Assembly (NCBI GenBank): GCA_023398955.1
Contig: JAEWRL010000057.1
Span: 1-24,158 of the forward strand
Source of the DNA: Pseudomonadota bacterium
Lineage (GTDB): Bacteria > Myxococcota_A > Polyangia > Polyangiales > Polyangiaceae
Direction of reading: 5' to 3'
Length of the DNA: 24,158 nt
Shown: positions 1-7,175 of the stretch, piece by piece
How positions within the stretch are numbered: the stretch's first letter is position 1
How the letters are laid out: each line of letters starts with the position of its first letter
Notes under the pieces: generated by a model
The model's database searches: none
Told to the model about the DNA's origin: nothing
The model's input: the letters and a program-made list of their open reading frames with translations, nothing else
Translations under genes and position numbers: made by a program

Positions 1-105
1 CAGATGCCCCCTCCCTCGCGGAAGACCCTCGAGGACGTCATTGGCCAGAACGACGAAATCGAGAGAAAGTTGGTAAACGTCGAGCTTTTCACGATCCAGT
101 TCCAT
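1..105 (-). CDS. Four-helix-bundle protein, N-terminal part (cut by window edge)
   Basis: Reading the minus strand from the ATG at 105 gives 35 uninterrupted codons to the edge, beginning MELDREKLDVYQLSLDF and ending PRGRGHL. This is the characteristic opening of the four-helix-bundle family (TIGR02436-type, related to proteins encoded in 23S rRNA intervening sequences), which is very common in myxobacteria. The usual length is about 120 residues, so roughly three quarters of the protein lies outside the window. The molecular role of the family is unknown. No strong ribosome binding site is visible upstream. The identification rests on recognising the N-terminal pattern; the piece is short, but the match to the family opening is distinctive. 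Confidence 0.82.
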   Translation of the reverse strand, partial: MELDREKLDVYQLSLDFVVLANDVLEGLPRGRGHL

Positions 106-137
106 GCTCAGCTATCGGCCAGCGCTGCTAGCTTTTT

Positions 138-157
138 CGGGCACGGGCACGGGCACG
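138..157. repeat. Hexanucleotide tandem repeat
   Basis: Three perfect copies of CGGGCA plus a partial fourth lie just upstream of the minus-strand four-helix-bundle gene. They are in the only stretch between that gene and the gene starting at 300, where I see no other feature. Simple GC-rich repeats like this are common between genes in Polyangiales. Confidence 0.6.
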
Positions 158-299
158 TTTACGGAAGAGCCAACCGCATTCAGGGACAGGCCCTAGGCTG
201 TCGGCGCCACGTGCCGGGAGCCCAAAACCCAGGGGTCATCTCGGTAGCCCTAGCTCCACAGCCTTGCACGAACCAAAGGAGAGTGGTTCACTCGCGGCT

Positions 300-740
300 G
301 TGCGCCGTGCCTCTTACCAGTCGACGGGGAGCGGGAGCTCCTGCTGGGTGCACCTCGCCCTTGTGCTGGCGCTCCTCCCCTTCGGTGGGGGCCAGCTCTG
401 GATGGCGCTGCATTTCAGCCTCGTCGAGCACGCCATCTGCGCCGAGCACGGCGCGCTCGTGCATGTCTCACGCTCCGTGCCGCAGGCGCCCGTACAAGAG
501 CGTTCGGGCGATCAGCGCGCCCTGCCCTCCCCAGCCCTCCTCTCCCACGGGCACTGCACGGCGCCTCCAGCAGTCGCGCAGCGCCAGGTGGAAGCCCCCT
601 CGGCGGAGGTACCGCCCGCGCCCTGGGTTGCAGCGCACGAGGTAGTCGACCTGGGGCCTGGCGCCCTGGCGACAAGCATCGCGCTGTTGTCCCTCGCGCC
701 GAAGCTCTCACCACCGCGCCCACTGCACCTTCGCGCCTGA
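300..740 (+). CDS. Small secreted or membrane-anchored His/Cys protein at the head of the metal-uptake locus
   Basis: This is a 146-residue protein if the GTG at 300 is used. The frame is open from a TTG at 264, and a purine-rich AAGGAGA at 276-282 sits rather far from 300, so the start is uncertain. Residues about 17-36 form a hydrophobic segment that looks like a signal peptide or anchor. It is followed by a short conserved-looking block with His38, His44, Cys47, His50 and His55 (LHFSLVEHAICAEHGALVH). That spacing suggests metal binding. The C-terminal half is low-complexity, rich in Ala and Pro, with a second hydrophobic stretch near the end. I recognise this as a type of small myxobacterial protein found near zinc transport genes, but I know of no assigned function. 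It lies 265 bp upstream of the outer-membrane barrel gene and on the same strand. Confidence 0.6.
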   Translation: MRRASYQSTGSGSSCWVHLALVLALLPFGGGQLWMALHFSLVEHAICAEHGALVHVSRSVPQAPVQERSGDQRALPSPALLSHGHCTAPPAVAQRQVEAPSAEVPPAPWVAAHEVVDLGPGALATSIALLSLAPKLSPPRPLHLRA

Positions 741-975
741 AACAGGCCCCCCGCTTTCGTCGGCGCGCGCTTTGTCGCGCCGAGGCCGGAGCTGCCGCGC
801 CCGTCCAGCGAACCCTGGTCGCGAGTCCCACTGACCGCGCACCAGCCGCTGCTCCCCGCGCGAACCCGTAACGGCGACGGTCATCCATCCCCTCTCCGAT
901 CCCAGAGTGCGGCTCCGCTCCCTGCCTCGAGAATGTCTCGGCTGAGCGCGCGGCAGCCGGCCCCTCATCGACACC

Positions 976-998
976 CGAGGTGCATCACCTCGACGAGG
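976..998 (+). promoter_or_regulatory. Perfect inverted repeat overlapping the leader and SD of the barrel gene
   Basis: CGAGGTG-CAT-CACCTCG (976-992) is a perfect 7-bp inverted repeat with a 3-nt centre. It ends 13 bases before the GTG start at 1006. The right arm overlaps a second possible pairing, CCTCG-A-CGAGG (988-998), which would sequester the likely Shine-Dalgarno GAGG (995-998). The two hairpins are mutually exclusive. It could be an operator dyad or an RNA element. It does not resemble an AT-rich Zur box. Function is inferred only. Confidence 0.35.
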
Positions 999-1005
999 AT
1001 CCCTA

Positions 1006-2442
1006 GTGCAGAACCTCCGCTTCGTGAGTCCAACCCTCGCGGCGGCGCTGGCGACCTTCGCCGTGCCTACGGCATTTGCCCAAGCTCCGCCACCCCCACC
1101 TCCCGAGCGAGCTCCCCCGCCAGCAACAGCGCCAGCTCGCGCACCGGCGACCGATGACGCGCCAACCCCACCACCGGCACCTGCGCCAGACGCCACGCCG
1201 CCCTCAGCAGCAACGCCCCTGCCGCCTGCGCCAGACGCCACGCCGCCCCCAGCAGCGGCTTCTTCATCGCGAGCCATCGCTGCCGCCGAGAGCTTCGACG
1301 AGCTCGAAGCCTCGCTCGATGCCTCGCCGGCACTCACGCCCCGCGCCACGGCACCGTCGAGCCCTGGCGGCGCGCCAACGAGCGCTGGCGCCACCACCAG
1401 CATGAACCCCGAGATCGCGGCGATCCTCGATGTGGCGGCGGCGTATTTCTCCGAAGAGGATCCCCTCCAAGCAGGCGCCCACGATCCCAACCACACAGGC
1501 TTCAATTGGCAGCAGCTCGAGATCGCTCTCGGCGGCGTCGTCGATCCCTACCTGCGTTTCGACGCGAACCTCGTGTTCTCCCCCTTCGGGGTGGAGGTCG
1601 AGGAGGCCTACGCCACGACCCTGGATCTGCCTCTCGGGCTTCAGTCTCGTTTCGGACAGTTCCTGACGCGTTTCGGTCGCTTCAACGCCACGCACCCGCA
1701 TAGCTGGAACTTCGCGGATCAACCCTTCCAGCTGGGGAAACTGTTCGGCGGGGAGGGACAGCGAGGTCTCGGCGTCGAGCTCTCGGTGCTCTTGCCGCTC
1801 CCCTGGAGCGTCGAGCTGGTGGGCTCGGCCACCGAGGCCGCCGGGGAGGCGACCGCCCGCAGCTTCTTCGGAGCGCGGGACCTGGGGGTCCAGTCCGCTG
1901 GGGACCTGCTCTATACGGCTTCAGTCAAGCAGTTCAACGCGCTCTCGGACGACTTCTCCCTCGCCACGGGCCTTTCAGCAAACTTCGGGCCCAACGCCAG
2001 CGGTAGGGACAATCGCACCGAGATCTACGGCGCCGATATCTACATCAAGTACCGGCCCGTGGACGAGCCCGAACCACCAGAGGTCGCCCTGCGCAGCGAA
2101 TGGTTTTATCGGAGACGCCAGCTTCCGGACCTCTCCCTCCAGGACTATGGGCAGTTCACCGAGCTCAGCTATCGCTTCGCGCTTCGCTGGGCCATTGCGG
2201 GGCGGCACGAGCTCGGCTCACCCAGCTATGACTCGGACGGCACCATCACCACGGACCCCTTGGACCCCGAGTGGATCCATACCCGGCAGCGCGGGAGCGC
2301 GAGCCTTTCCTTCTTTCCAACCGAATTCTCACGCTTCCGCCTGCAAGGCAGCTACGACGCGCCCCGCTATCGGGACGCGATCTGGGCCGCATTCTTGACG
2401 GCAGAGGTCGTCGTTGGCGCCCACGGCGCTCACCAGTTCTGA
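1006..2442 (+). CDS. Outer-membrane beta-barrel protein of the metal-uptake operon
   Basis: This is a 478-residue protein starting at GTG 1006, with GAGG at 995-998 as the ribosome binding site. Residues 1-25 form a signal peptide ending AFA. Residues about 26-125 are a Pro/Ala-rich linker containing a duplicated stretch (PAPDATPP appears twice, encoded by near-identical DNA around 1179-1250). From about residue 130 to the end the sequence has the alternating pattern of antiparallel beta strands, and it terminates in phenylalanine, as outer-membrane barrels usually do. There is no plug domain or TonB box of a classical TonB-dependent receptor, so it is more likely a porin-like channel, of the type sometimes labelled zinc-regulated outer-membrane protein. 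Its stop abuts the ribosome binding site of the ZnuA-type gene. That position implies it passes the metal across the outer membrane. Confidence 0.75.
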   Translation: MQNLRFVSPTLAAALATFAVPTAFAQAPPPPPPERAPPPATAPARAPATDDAPTPPPAPAPDATPPSAATPLPPAPDATPPPAAASSSRAIAAAESFDELEASLDASPALTPRATAPSSPGGAPTSAGATTSMNPEIAAILDVAAAYFSEEDPLQAGAHDPNHTGFNWQQLEIALGGVVDPYLRFDANLVFSPFGVEVEEAYATTLDLPLGLQSRFGQFLTRFGRFNATHPHSWNFADQPFQLGKLFGGEGQRGLGVELSVLLPLPWSVELVGSATEAAGEATARSFFGARDLGVQSAGDLLYTASVKQFNALSDDFSLATGLSANFGPNASGRDNRTEIYGADIYIKYRPVDEPEPPEVALRSEWFYRRRQLPDLSLQDYGQFTELSYRFALRWAIAGRHELGSPSYDSDGTITTDPLDPEWIHTRQRGSASLSFFPTEFSRFRLQGSYDAPRYRDAIWAAFLTAEVVVGAHGAHQF

Positions 2443-2452
2443 GGAGGCACCC

Positions 2453-3406
2453 ATGGACAGACACTCCCACGTAACACCCCCGCGGCCAGCTTCACCGGTC
2501 GCACGGCTGGCGCGCCTGACGCTCCTCGCTGCGCTCCTGGTGACCGCGTTCGTCACACCCGCCCGGGCGGCGCTTCGGGTCGTCACGACCACCCCGGACC
2601 TCGCGGCGCTCACGAAGGCCGTCGCTGGACCCCGTGCCTCCGTCGTCGCGTTGGCTCTGCCCAGCCAAGATCCCCATTTCGTGGACGCGCGTCCCCACCT
2701 CGCCCTCGACCTCGCGAAGGCGGACCTCCTCATCGTGGTCGGCGCCGATCTGGAGGTGGGCTGGCTCCCCACGCTCCTCACTGGCGCCCGTAACGGCCGC
2801 ATCCAATCCGGCGCGGCGGGCTACCTCGATGCCTCCACACTCATCGGCTTGCTCGATGCCCCTAGCGGGAAGGTCGATCGAAGCCAAGGGGACGTGCATC
2901 CCCACGGCAGCCCGCACTTCCTCCTGGATCCACGGCGGGCGGAGCGGATCGCCATCGGGATCGGCAAGAAGCTCGCGGAGCTCGATCCAGCGGGGCACGC
3001 CAGCTATCTCGCTGCGACAAAGGCTTTCGTCACCGATCTCCGCGCGCGCCGCGCTTCCTGGGAGGCACGCCTGGCGGGGCTTCGCGGGAAGCCCATCGTC
3101 GCCTACCACCGTTCCCTCTCGTACCTGGCGGACTGGCTCGCCCTCGACGTCATCGAGCACCTGGAGCCAAGGCCTGGGATCCCGCCGACTCCCGGCCACG
3201 TCGCGCGCGTCATCGAGCAGGCACAGGCACGCAAGGTGCGCCTCCTGCTCCAGGAGGCTTGGTATCCTATGACGACCTCGCAGCTCGCAGCGCAGAAGAT
3301 GGGCGCCAAGCTCGTCGTGCTCCCGGGTTCTGCGGACTTCGCCGCGGGGCAGAGCTACGCCGGCTTCCTCGAATCCATTGTGAAGAAGCTGGAAAGCGCC
3401 TCATGA
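2453..3406 (+). CDS. znuA: ZnuA-type metal ABC transporter substrate-binding protein
   Basis: A 317-residue cluster A-I periplasmic binding protein that would capture zinc or manganese and deliver it to the ZnuB/ZnuC-type pair downstream. The ATG at 2453 is chosen because GAGGAGG (2441-2447) sits 5 bases before it. An in-frame ATG at 2414 lies inside the preceding gene and would spoil the signal peptide. Residues 1-39 are a signal peptide ending TPARA. The expected ligand motifs are present: QDPHFVD (His75), VHPHGSPH (His149, His151, His155), VAYHR (His219) and an acidic position in GSADF near residue 294. The long His-rich loop typical of E. coli ZnuA is missing, so the preferred metal cannot be fixed from the sequence. 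The gene overlaps the next by ATGA. Its 3' end is duplicated downstream (3411-3453). Confidence 0.9.
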   Translation: MDRHSHVTPPRPASPVARLARLTLLAALLVTAFVTPARAALRVVTTTPDLAALTKAVAGPRASVVALALPSQDPHFVDARPHLALDLAKADLLIVVGADLEVGWLPTLLTGARNGRIQSGAAGYLDASTLIGLLDAPSGKVDRSQGDVHPHGSPHFLLDPRRAERIAIGIGKKLAELDPAGHASYLAATKAFVTDLRARRASWEARLAGLRGKPIVAYHRSLSYLADWLALDVIEHLEPRPGIPPTPGHVARVIEQAQARKVRLLLQEAWYPMTTSQLAAQKMGAKLVVLPGSADFAAGQSYAGFLESIVKKLESAS

Positions 3407-3453
3407 CTCGCCGACTTCCTCGAACCCATCGTGAAGAAGCTGGAGGGCGCCCC
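3360..3453 (+). repeat. Imperfect 51-bp-offset tandem duplication of the znuA 3' end
   Basis: The segment 3360-3402 (CCGGCTTCCTCGAATCCATT and onward) recurs at 3411-3453 with only a few mismatches and a 51-bp offset. The first copy encodes the C-terminal helix of the ZnuA-type protein. The second copy lies after its stop codon and is read in another frame as the first residues of the next gene. In the znuA frame the second copy would still read LADFLEPIVKKLEG, a near copy of AGFLESIVKKLES. Confidence 0.85.
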
Positions 3454-4263
3454 ATTGCTCCACGCTTCGCCGCCGCGGCGCTCCTCACCTGCCTTTCCGT
3501 CCCGTTCGCCAGCACGGGCTGCGCGTTCGACGAGGGCAGCGGCTTCGCGACGCTCGAAAGCGCTCGCCTTCGTGCTCGCTTCGAGCCCGAGGCCGCTCGC
3601 ACCCTCGACACGGGCGTGCTCACCGACCTCGGCTACGTCGTCGAGCTGCAGGCTCTGGAGCTTACCCTGAGCCAAGCTCACCTGGACGAGCTCAGCGGCG
3701 CGAGCGACGAATCCTTCGATCCGGCAAGCCCACCAGCGGGCTACTCCCTCTGTCACGGCGGGCATTGCCACAGTGACGACGGCGCGCTCGTCAGCTACGA
3801 GGACATCGAGAACGAGCTCCTCGGCGGCACCTCGAGCTTCACAAAGGTCGCTGTCTTCGATCTCGACGAGGGGGTCGACGTCCTCGGTGGTCGCTGGCTG
3901 CCGCTCGGCTCCCCCCAGCCCTCCTCCGAGCTCCCCATGACGCACCTGCGCCGGTTCGTCCTGGAAGCGGCGAGCATTCGCCTCGGGGCCGTCATCCGCG
4001 AGGGTGACTTGCCGGCAGGGGAAGAAGCCGAGATCGACATGGATGTCACAGGACCGTTTCACTTCTCTGTCAGCCTCGACACGGCGATCGATCGCGATGG
4101 TCCGGCAAGGCTCCACCTCGACCTTCGACTCACGTACACCGCCCGCCTCTTCGACGGCATCGATTTCGCGAAACAGGACGACGTGGGCGAGGCGGACTCC
4201 CCCACCCTGGTCTCCCAGCTACTCGAAGGACTCTCCAATCCCGACCTGGAGCTATCCCTGTGA
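3403..4263 (+). CDS. Predicted metal-binding lipoprotein with a CHGGHCH motif
   Basis: A 286-residue protein whose ATG overlaps the ZnuA-type stop codon (ATGA), which implies translational coupling. Residues about 20-40 form a lipoprotein signal with lipobox STGC and Cys40 as the lipidation site. The mature protein carries Cys117-His118-Gly-Gly-His121-Cys122-His123 followed by acidic residues, a likely metal site. The remainder looks like beta-rich extracytoplasmic sequence (EAEIDMDVTGPFHFSVSLD). I do not recognise a named family; MbnP-like copper-binding proteins are a loose comparison only. Its place inside the operon suggests a periplasmic metallochaperone or buffering role. The first 17 residues are encoded by the duplicated znuA tail read out of frame, so the N-terminus is probably a recent acquisition. 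Confidence 0.75.
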   Translation: MTRRLPRTHREEAGGRPIAPRFAAAALLTCLSVPFASTGCAFDEGSGFATLESARLRARFEPEAARTLDTGVLTDLGYVVELQALELTLSQAHLDELSGASDESFDPASPPAGYSLCHGGHCHSDDGALVSYEDIENELLGGTSSFTKVAVFDLDEGVDVLGGRWLPLGSPQPSSELPMTHLRRFVLEAASIRLGAVIREGDLPAGEEAEIDMDVTGPFHFSVSLDTAIDRDGPARLHLDLRLTYTARLFDGIDFAKQDDVGEADSPTLVSQLLEGLSNPDLELSL

Positions 4264-4835
4264 AGTCCGAGAACGCCGCCCAACCGATGCCCGACAACAC
4301 CGCCAAGCTGATGCCCGACAACACCGCCAAGCTGATGCCCCGCAACACCAACAAGCTTTCGATGCTCCTCCCCCTGCTCATGGCCGCGGCTCTCGCCTGC
4401 TCCTCTGAGGAGGATTCCAATGACGAGGAGGCCGAGGACCCCGGAGAACACGCCTGCGAGGCTGTGGGGGAACCGGGAACGGCCGTGGACGCAGCCGCCA
4501 CCCGCGAGGATGCCCCACTCCTCGAGCCCCACGATTCGCCTTTCACAGTCACCCTTCCCGAAGCCGAGGTCGGGTACAAGGGGTACGTCACCCTGGGAGG
4601 CCCCGCCGACCTGCTGCTCTTCGTCGACAGCGAAGCCGTGGCGACTGGACTGTACGAGGGCGACTCCTCCGAGGACCTGCTCCCTTCTCCCGCTCCGAAC
4701 GAGGACTGTCCCGAGGCGTTGCCGGAGCACTTCGATCTCGAGCTCGAGGAGGGCGGGTACATCCTGGAGCTCGGTCCATCCAGTACGAGCGTCGTCTGGC
4801 TTGCCATCACGAGCGCCGCAGGGCACGCACACTGA
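4260..4835 (+). CDS. Second small lipoprotein of the metal-uptake operon
   Basis: The GTG at 4260 overlaps the previous stop (GTGA) and opens a 191-residue frame. A lipoprotein signal ends at LALAC (Cys47 from the GTG) and is followed by a Ser/Glu/Asp-rich tether. The mature part has two cysteines, a beta-rich core (GYKGYVTLGGPADLLLFVD) and a His-containing C-terminus (AGHAH). The N-terminus consists of three 8-residue repeats each beginning with Met, so the start could also be ATG 4287, 4311 or 4335. The last gives the most normal signal peptide. I recognise the type as a recurring myxobacterial neighbour of metal ABC transporter genes, without known function. It is likely anchored in the periplasm and may bind or sense the same metal as the ZnuA-type protein. 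Confidence 0.72.
   Translation: MKSENAAQPMPDNTAKLMPDNTAKLMPRNTNKLSMLLPLLMAAALACSSEEDSNDEEAEDPGEHACEAVGEPGTAVDAAATREDAPLLEPHDSPFTVTLPEAEVGYKGYVTLGGPADLLLFVDSEAVATGLYEGDSSEDLLPSPAPNEDCPEALPEHFDLELEEGGYILELGPSSTSVVWLAITSAAGHAH
4287..4358 (+). repeat. Three 24-bp tandem repeats, each carrying an ATG
   Basis: ATGCCCGACAACACCGCCAA begins the unit. The copies at 4287-4310 and 4311-4334 are identical; the copy at 4335-4358 is diverged. They encode MPDNTAKL, MPDNTAKL and MPRNTNKL at the start of the second lipoprotein. Repeat number can vary without breaking the frame, and each unit supplies a possible start codon. Confidence 0.9.
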
Positions 4836-4899
4836 CAGCCGCCCCCCAGAACACGAAGAGAACCCAAGAACACAAGGAAAAGAGGAGAGGAGGAGCGCC

Positions 4900-5628
4900 G
4901 TGTCCGAGCTTCCGCTGATTCGCACCGAGCAACTTCGCGTCGGGCACGGCAAGGTGCCGCTCCTGCCCCCTTTCGACATGGAGATCCATGCCGGCCAGTT
5001 CTGGGCCATCGTCGGCCGCAACGGGGGTGGCAAGAGCACGTGGCTCCGTACTCTCCTCGGCCTCTTGCCACCGATCTCCGGCAGCATCCGTCCGCGGGCG
5101 GACCTACGCCTCGCCTACCTGCCGCAGAAGAGCGTCGCCGACGATTTGTACCCCCTGACGGCTCGTGACGTGGTGGAGATGGGCTGCCTCCGCAGTCGCT
5201 CCTTCATCCGCCTGGGCCCGGAGCAGCGGCGCAGCGTCGACAGCGCCCTCGAGCTCATGGGAGCGACCCCCTTGGCGGCGGAGCCCTTCGGCACCCTCTC
5301 CGAGGGGCAAAGGCAGCGGGTGCTCTTTGCGCGCATCGCCGCCTCGGGTGCCGAGCTCGCCCTGCTCGACGAACCCACTTCCGCCATGGATCTCGTCGCC
5401 GAGCGGGAGGCCTTCGAGCTCCTTCGGGACCTGCAGCGCACCACTGGCGTATCCCTCCTCGTCGTCAGCCATTACGTACGGCTCGTCGCGGAGTACGCGG
5501 ACCATGCGGTGCTCCTCGACAGGGACACCCCCGCCGTCGTCATCGGGACGCCGAGCTCCGTCTTCGACCACCCCGCCTTCAAAGCGCGCTACGCGGGCTC
5601 CCTGCCGCCGCCCCGCGCCACGGACTGA
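4900..5628 (+). CDS. znuC: ZnuC-type metal ABC transporter ATP-binding protein
   Basis: A 242-residue ABC ATPase that would drive import through the ZnuB-type permease on the cytosolic face. GTG 4900 is chosen because GGAGGAG (4889-4895) is placed correctly and the protein then starts just before the first ABC strand (LIRTEQLRVGHG). Visible motifs are Walker A GRNGGGKST (39-47), Q-loop Gln76, signature LSEGQRQ (133-139), Walker B LALLDEPTSAMD (about 153-164) and H-loop His191 in VVSHY. The length is normal for the family. The frame is open far upstream through the lipoprotein gene, but that part is a shadow. A 64-bp gap separates it from the lipoprotein gene and 13 bp from znuB. Confidence 0.93.
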   Translation: MSELPLIRTEQLRVGHGKVPLLPPFDMEIHAGQFWAIVGRNGGGKSTWLRTLLGLLPPISGSIRPRADLRLAYLPQKSVADDLYPLTARDVVEMGCLRSRSFIRLGPEQRRSVDSALELMGATPLAAEPFGTLSEGQRQRVLFARIAASGAELALLDEPTSAMDLVAEREAFELLRDLQRTTGVSLLVVSHYVRLVAEYADHAVLLDRDTPAVVIGTPSSVFDHPAFKARYAGSLPPPRATD

Positions 5629-5641
5629 TCCCAGAATCCCC

Positions 5642-6775
5642 ATGGCCGCTCCGAGTCCCCCCTCCAACCCCTCCCTGCCAGCCCAGGAGCGAAAGCACGT
5701 CGAAGCCCCCTCGCTGGACGACTTCGACGCCCTGCTCGAGGGTGCCTCCAAAAAGTCCGCCCCCACGCACCACGACCACGCCGGGCACGACCACGCCGGG
5801 CACGACCACGCCGGCCACGACCACGCTGGGCACGACGGCCATTCCCACGCTCCAGGCGCTCACCACCAGCCCGCCGCTCCTCCGTCTGGCAGCGAGCACC
5901 ACGCTCACAGCGAGGAGCCGAGCCTGGCGGAGTTCGCCGCCCATTGGGAGCTCTACCGCGACCCCGTGTTGGCGGGCACCTTCGCCGGCTTGGCCCTAGG
6001 ACTCGCGGGGGTCTTCGTGGTGCTGCGCCGCGCCGTCTTCGTCACGGCCGCCATCAGCCAGTCGGCAGCCCTCGGCGTCGGCTGCGCCTTCCTCCTCGCG
6101 ATCCACACGGGACTCGAGCTCCCACCCGTCTTGCTCGCCTTCGCATTCGCCGTGGGGGGCACCGTTGTCTTGGCTGCCCCCCCTTCTCTGCGCGTCCCGA
6201 GGGAGGCGATCGTCGGCTTCGTCTACCTGGCATCGGGCGCCTTGGCGATCATCGTCGGTGACCGCATCAGCCAGGAGGCACACCACATCGACACCCTGCT
6301 CTTCGGGAGCGCGGTCCTGGTGCGTCCGATCGACCTGTATTTGGTAGGCGGCGTCGGCGCCATCACAGTGCTCGGGCTGCTCTCGCTGAGCCGCGCCCTG
6401 GCCTTCTCGGGCTTCGACAGCGACGCGGCGAGGGTCCAGGGTGTGCCCGTGCGGCGGTTGGAGGCCCTGCTGTGGCTCTTCGTGGCCGCCGAGGTAGCCG
6501 TCACGACGCGTGCCCTGGGCGCCCTCCCTGTCTTCGCCTTCGCGGTGCTGCCCGCCTTCTCCGCGCTGCTCTTGGCAAAACGGCTCCCCCGGTGCCTGCT
6601 CTTGGCCGCCAGCTTCGGCGCGACGAGCGGCGGCATCGGCTACCTCGCCGCCTACCTGCTCGACCTGCCCGTGGGGGCGGCACAAACAGCTACCGCCGTG
6701 TGCATCGCCGTGACGTCTCTCGCGCTCGCGCGGCTGCGCGGTGCAGCGGGGTTCGGCGCGACAAAGACGGGGTGA
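5642..6775 (+). CDS. znuB: ZnuB-type metal ABC transporter permease with a His-rich N-terminal extension
   Basis: A 377-residue ABC-3 family permease. From about residue 108 it has the expected eight or so hydrophobic segments (LAGTFAGLALGLAGVFVVL, AISQSAALGVG and onward) with the family's SxSQxAxxG-like helix. ATG 5642 starts 13 bp after the znuC stop and no strong SD is visible. What is unusual is a roughly 105-residue hydrophilic N-terminus holding about 17 histidines between residues 43 and 90, including four tandem HDHAG units. Most family members start almost directly with the first membrane helix. By analogy with His-rich loops of zinc carriers, this cytosolic tail may bind or sense the imported metal. 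It also supports zinc as the substrate more than iron or manganese. Confidence 0.9.
   Translation: MAAPSPPSNPSLPAQERKHVEAPSLDDFDALLEGASKKSAPTHHDHAGHDHAGHDHAGHDHAGHDGHSHAPGAHHQPAAPPSGSEHHAHSEEPSLAEFAAHWELYRDPVLAGTFAGLALGLAGVFVVLRRAVFVTAAISQSAALGVGCAFLLAIHTGLELPPVLLAFAFAVGGTVVLAAPPSLRVPREAIVGFVYLASGALAIIVGDRISQEAHHIDTLLFGSAVLVRPIDLYLVGGVGAITVLGLLSLSRALAFSGFDSDAARVQGVPVRRLEALLWLFVAAEVAVTTRALGALPVFAFAVLPAFSALLLAKRLPRCLLLAASFGATSGGIGYLAAYLLDLPVGAAQTATAVCIAVTSLALARLRGAAGFGATKTG
5773..5832 (+). repeat. 15-bp tandem repeats encoding HDHAG
   Basis: Four near-identical units of CACGACCACGCCGGG lie inside the N-terminus of the ZnuB-type gene. They differ only at synonymous third positions, which indicates recent expansion by slippage or selection to keep the His spacing. 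Confidence 0.88.
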
Positions 6776-6796
6776 GGCGGGCCGCTCACCATTTCC

Positions 6797-6830
6797 GCTT
6801 CGCGCGCGAAGCCTCCGCGACCCCGTCGCG
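6797..6830 (+). terminator. Two adjacent perfect hairpins after the znu operon
   Basis: GCTTCGCGCGCGAAGC (6797-6812) is a perfect 16-bp palindrome. It is followed directly by CGCGAC-CCC-GTCGCG (6816-6830), a 6-bp stem with a 3-nt loop. They begin 22 bp after the znuB stop. There is no T-run, so a classical intrinsic terminator is not shown, but in a genome this rich in GC such hairpins are plausible 3' ends. Confidence 0.4.
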
Positions 6831-6938
6831 AGCTTCCGCGCCCGCGTCCCGAGCGTCGGCACGCGCCCGGCAGCCCTCCGCCGGCATCGACAAACCTCCG
6901 TCCCCGGCGGGACACCGGCTCACCGGCCCTCGAGTCCT

Positions 6939-7175
6939 CCGGCTCACCGTACAGAGGCTTCCGGCTCACCGAGCAGAGGCTTCCGACACGCGTCGGAAGC
7001 TTCAACAACGCGTCGGAAGCTTCCGCAGCGCGTCGGAAGCCTTGGCCCACCGCGTCGGAAGCTCCGATCGGCGCGTCGGAAGCTCCGCCACTCGTGTCGG
7101 AAGCTCAGTCTTCCGCGTCGGAAGCCTTCCGCACAGTGGCGGAAAGCTTGATCCTACGCGTCGGAAGCTTCCGCA
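6939..7175. repeat. Array of about 21-bp repeats around the core CGTCGGAAGC
   Basis: The core CGTCGGAAGC, usually followed by T or TT, starts at 6991, 7011, 7031, 7053, 7074, 7095 (TGTCGGAAGC), 7116 and 7159. A degenerate copy (GGCGGAAAGC) lies near 7138. Spacings are 20, 20, 22, 21, 21, 21 and 43, i.e. two helical turns. Upstream, a related 22-bp unit with the opposite core (CCGGCTCACCG..CAGAGGCTT) occurs twice at 6939-6982. At the switch of orientation CTTCCGAC-ACGC-GTCGGAAG forms an 8-bp stem. Both strands can be read as peptide repeats, but 20- and 22-bp spacings break any single frame, so I treat it as non-coding DNA. Confidence 0.8.

Noticed and set aside
741..1005. Zur box upstream of the metal-uptake operon
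   Set aside because: I looked for an AT-rich dyad of the Zur or Fur type and found only GC-rich inverted repeats. A Zur site cannot be supported.
4059..5087. Minus-strand open frames opposite the lipoprotein and znuC genes
   Set aside because: They are shadows of overlapping plus-strand genes with good ribosome binding sites; their repeats are the antisense of the 24-bp repeats.
6939..7175. CRISPR array
   Set aside because: The repeated core is only about 10 bp, the units are 20-22 bp in total, there is no unique spacer of normal length and there are no cas genes.
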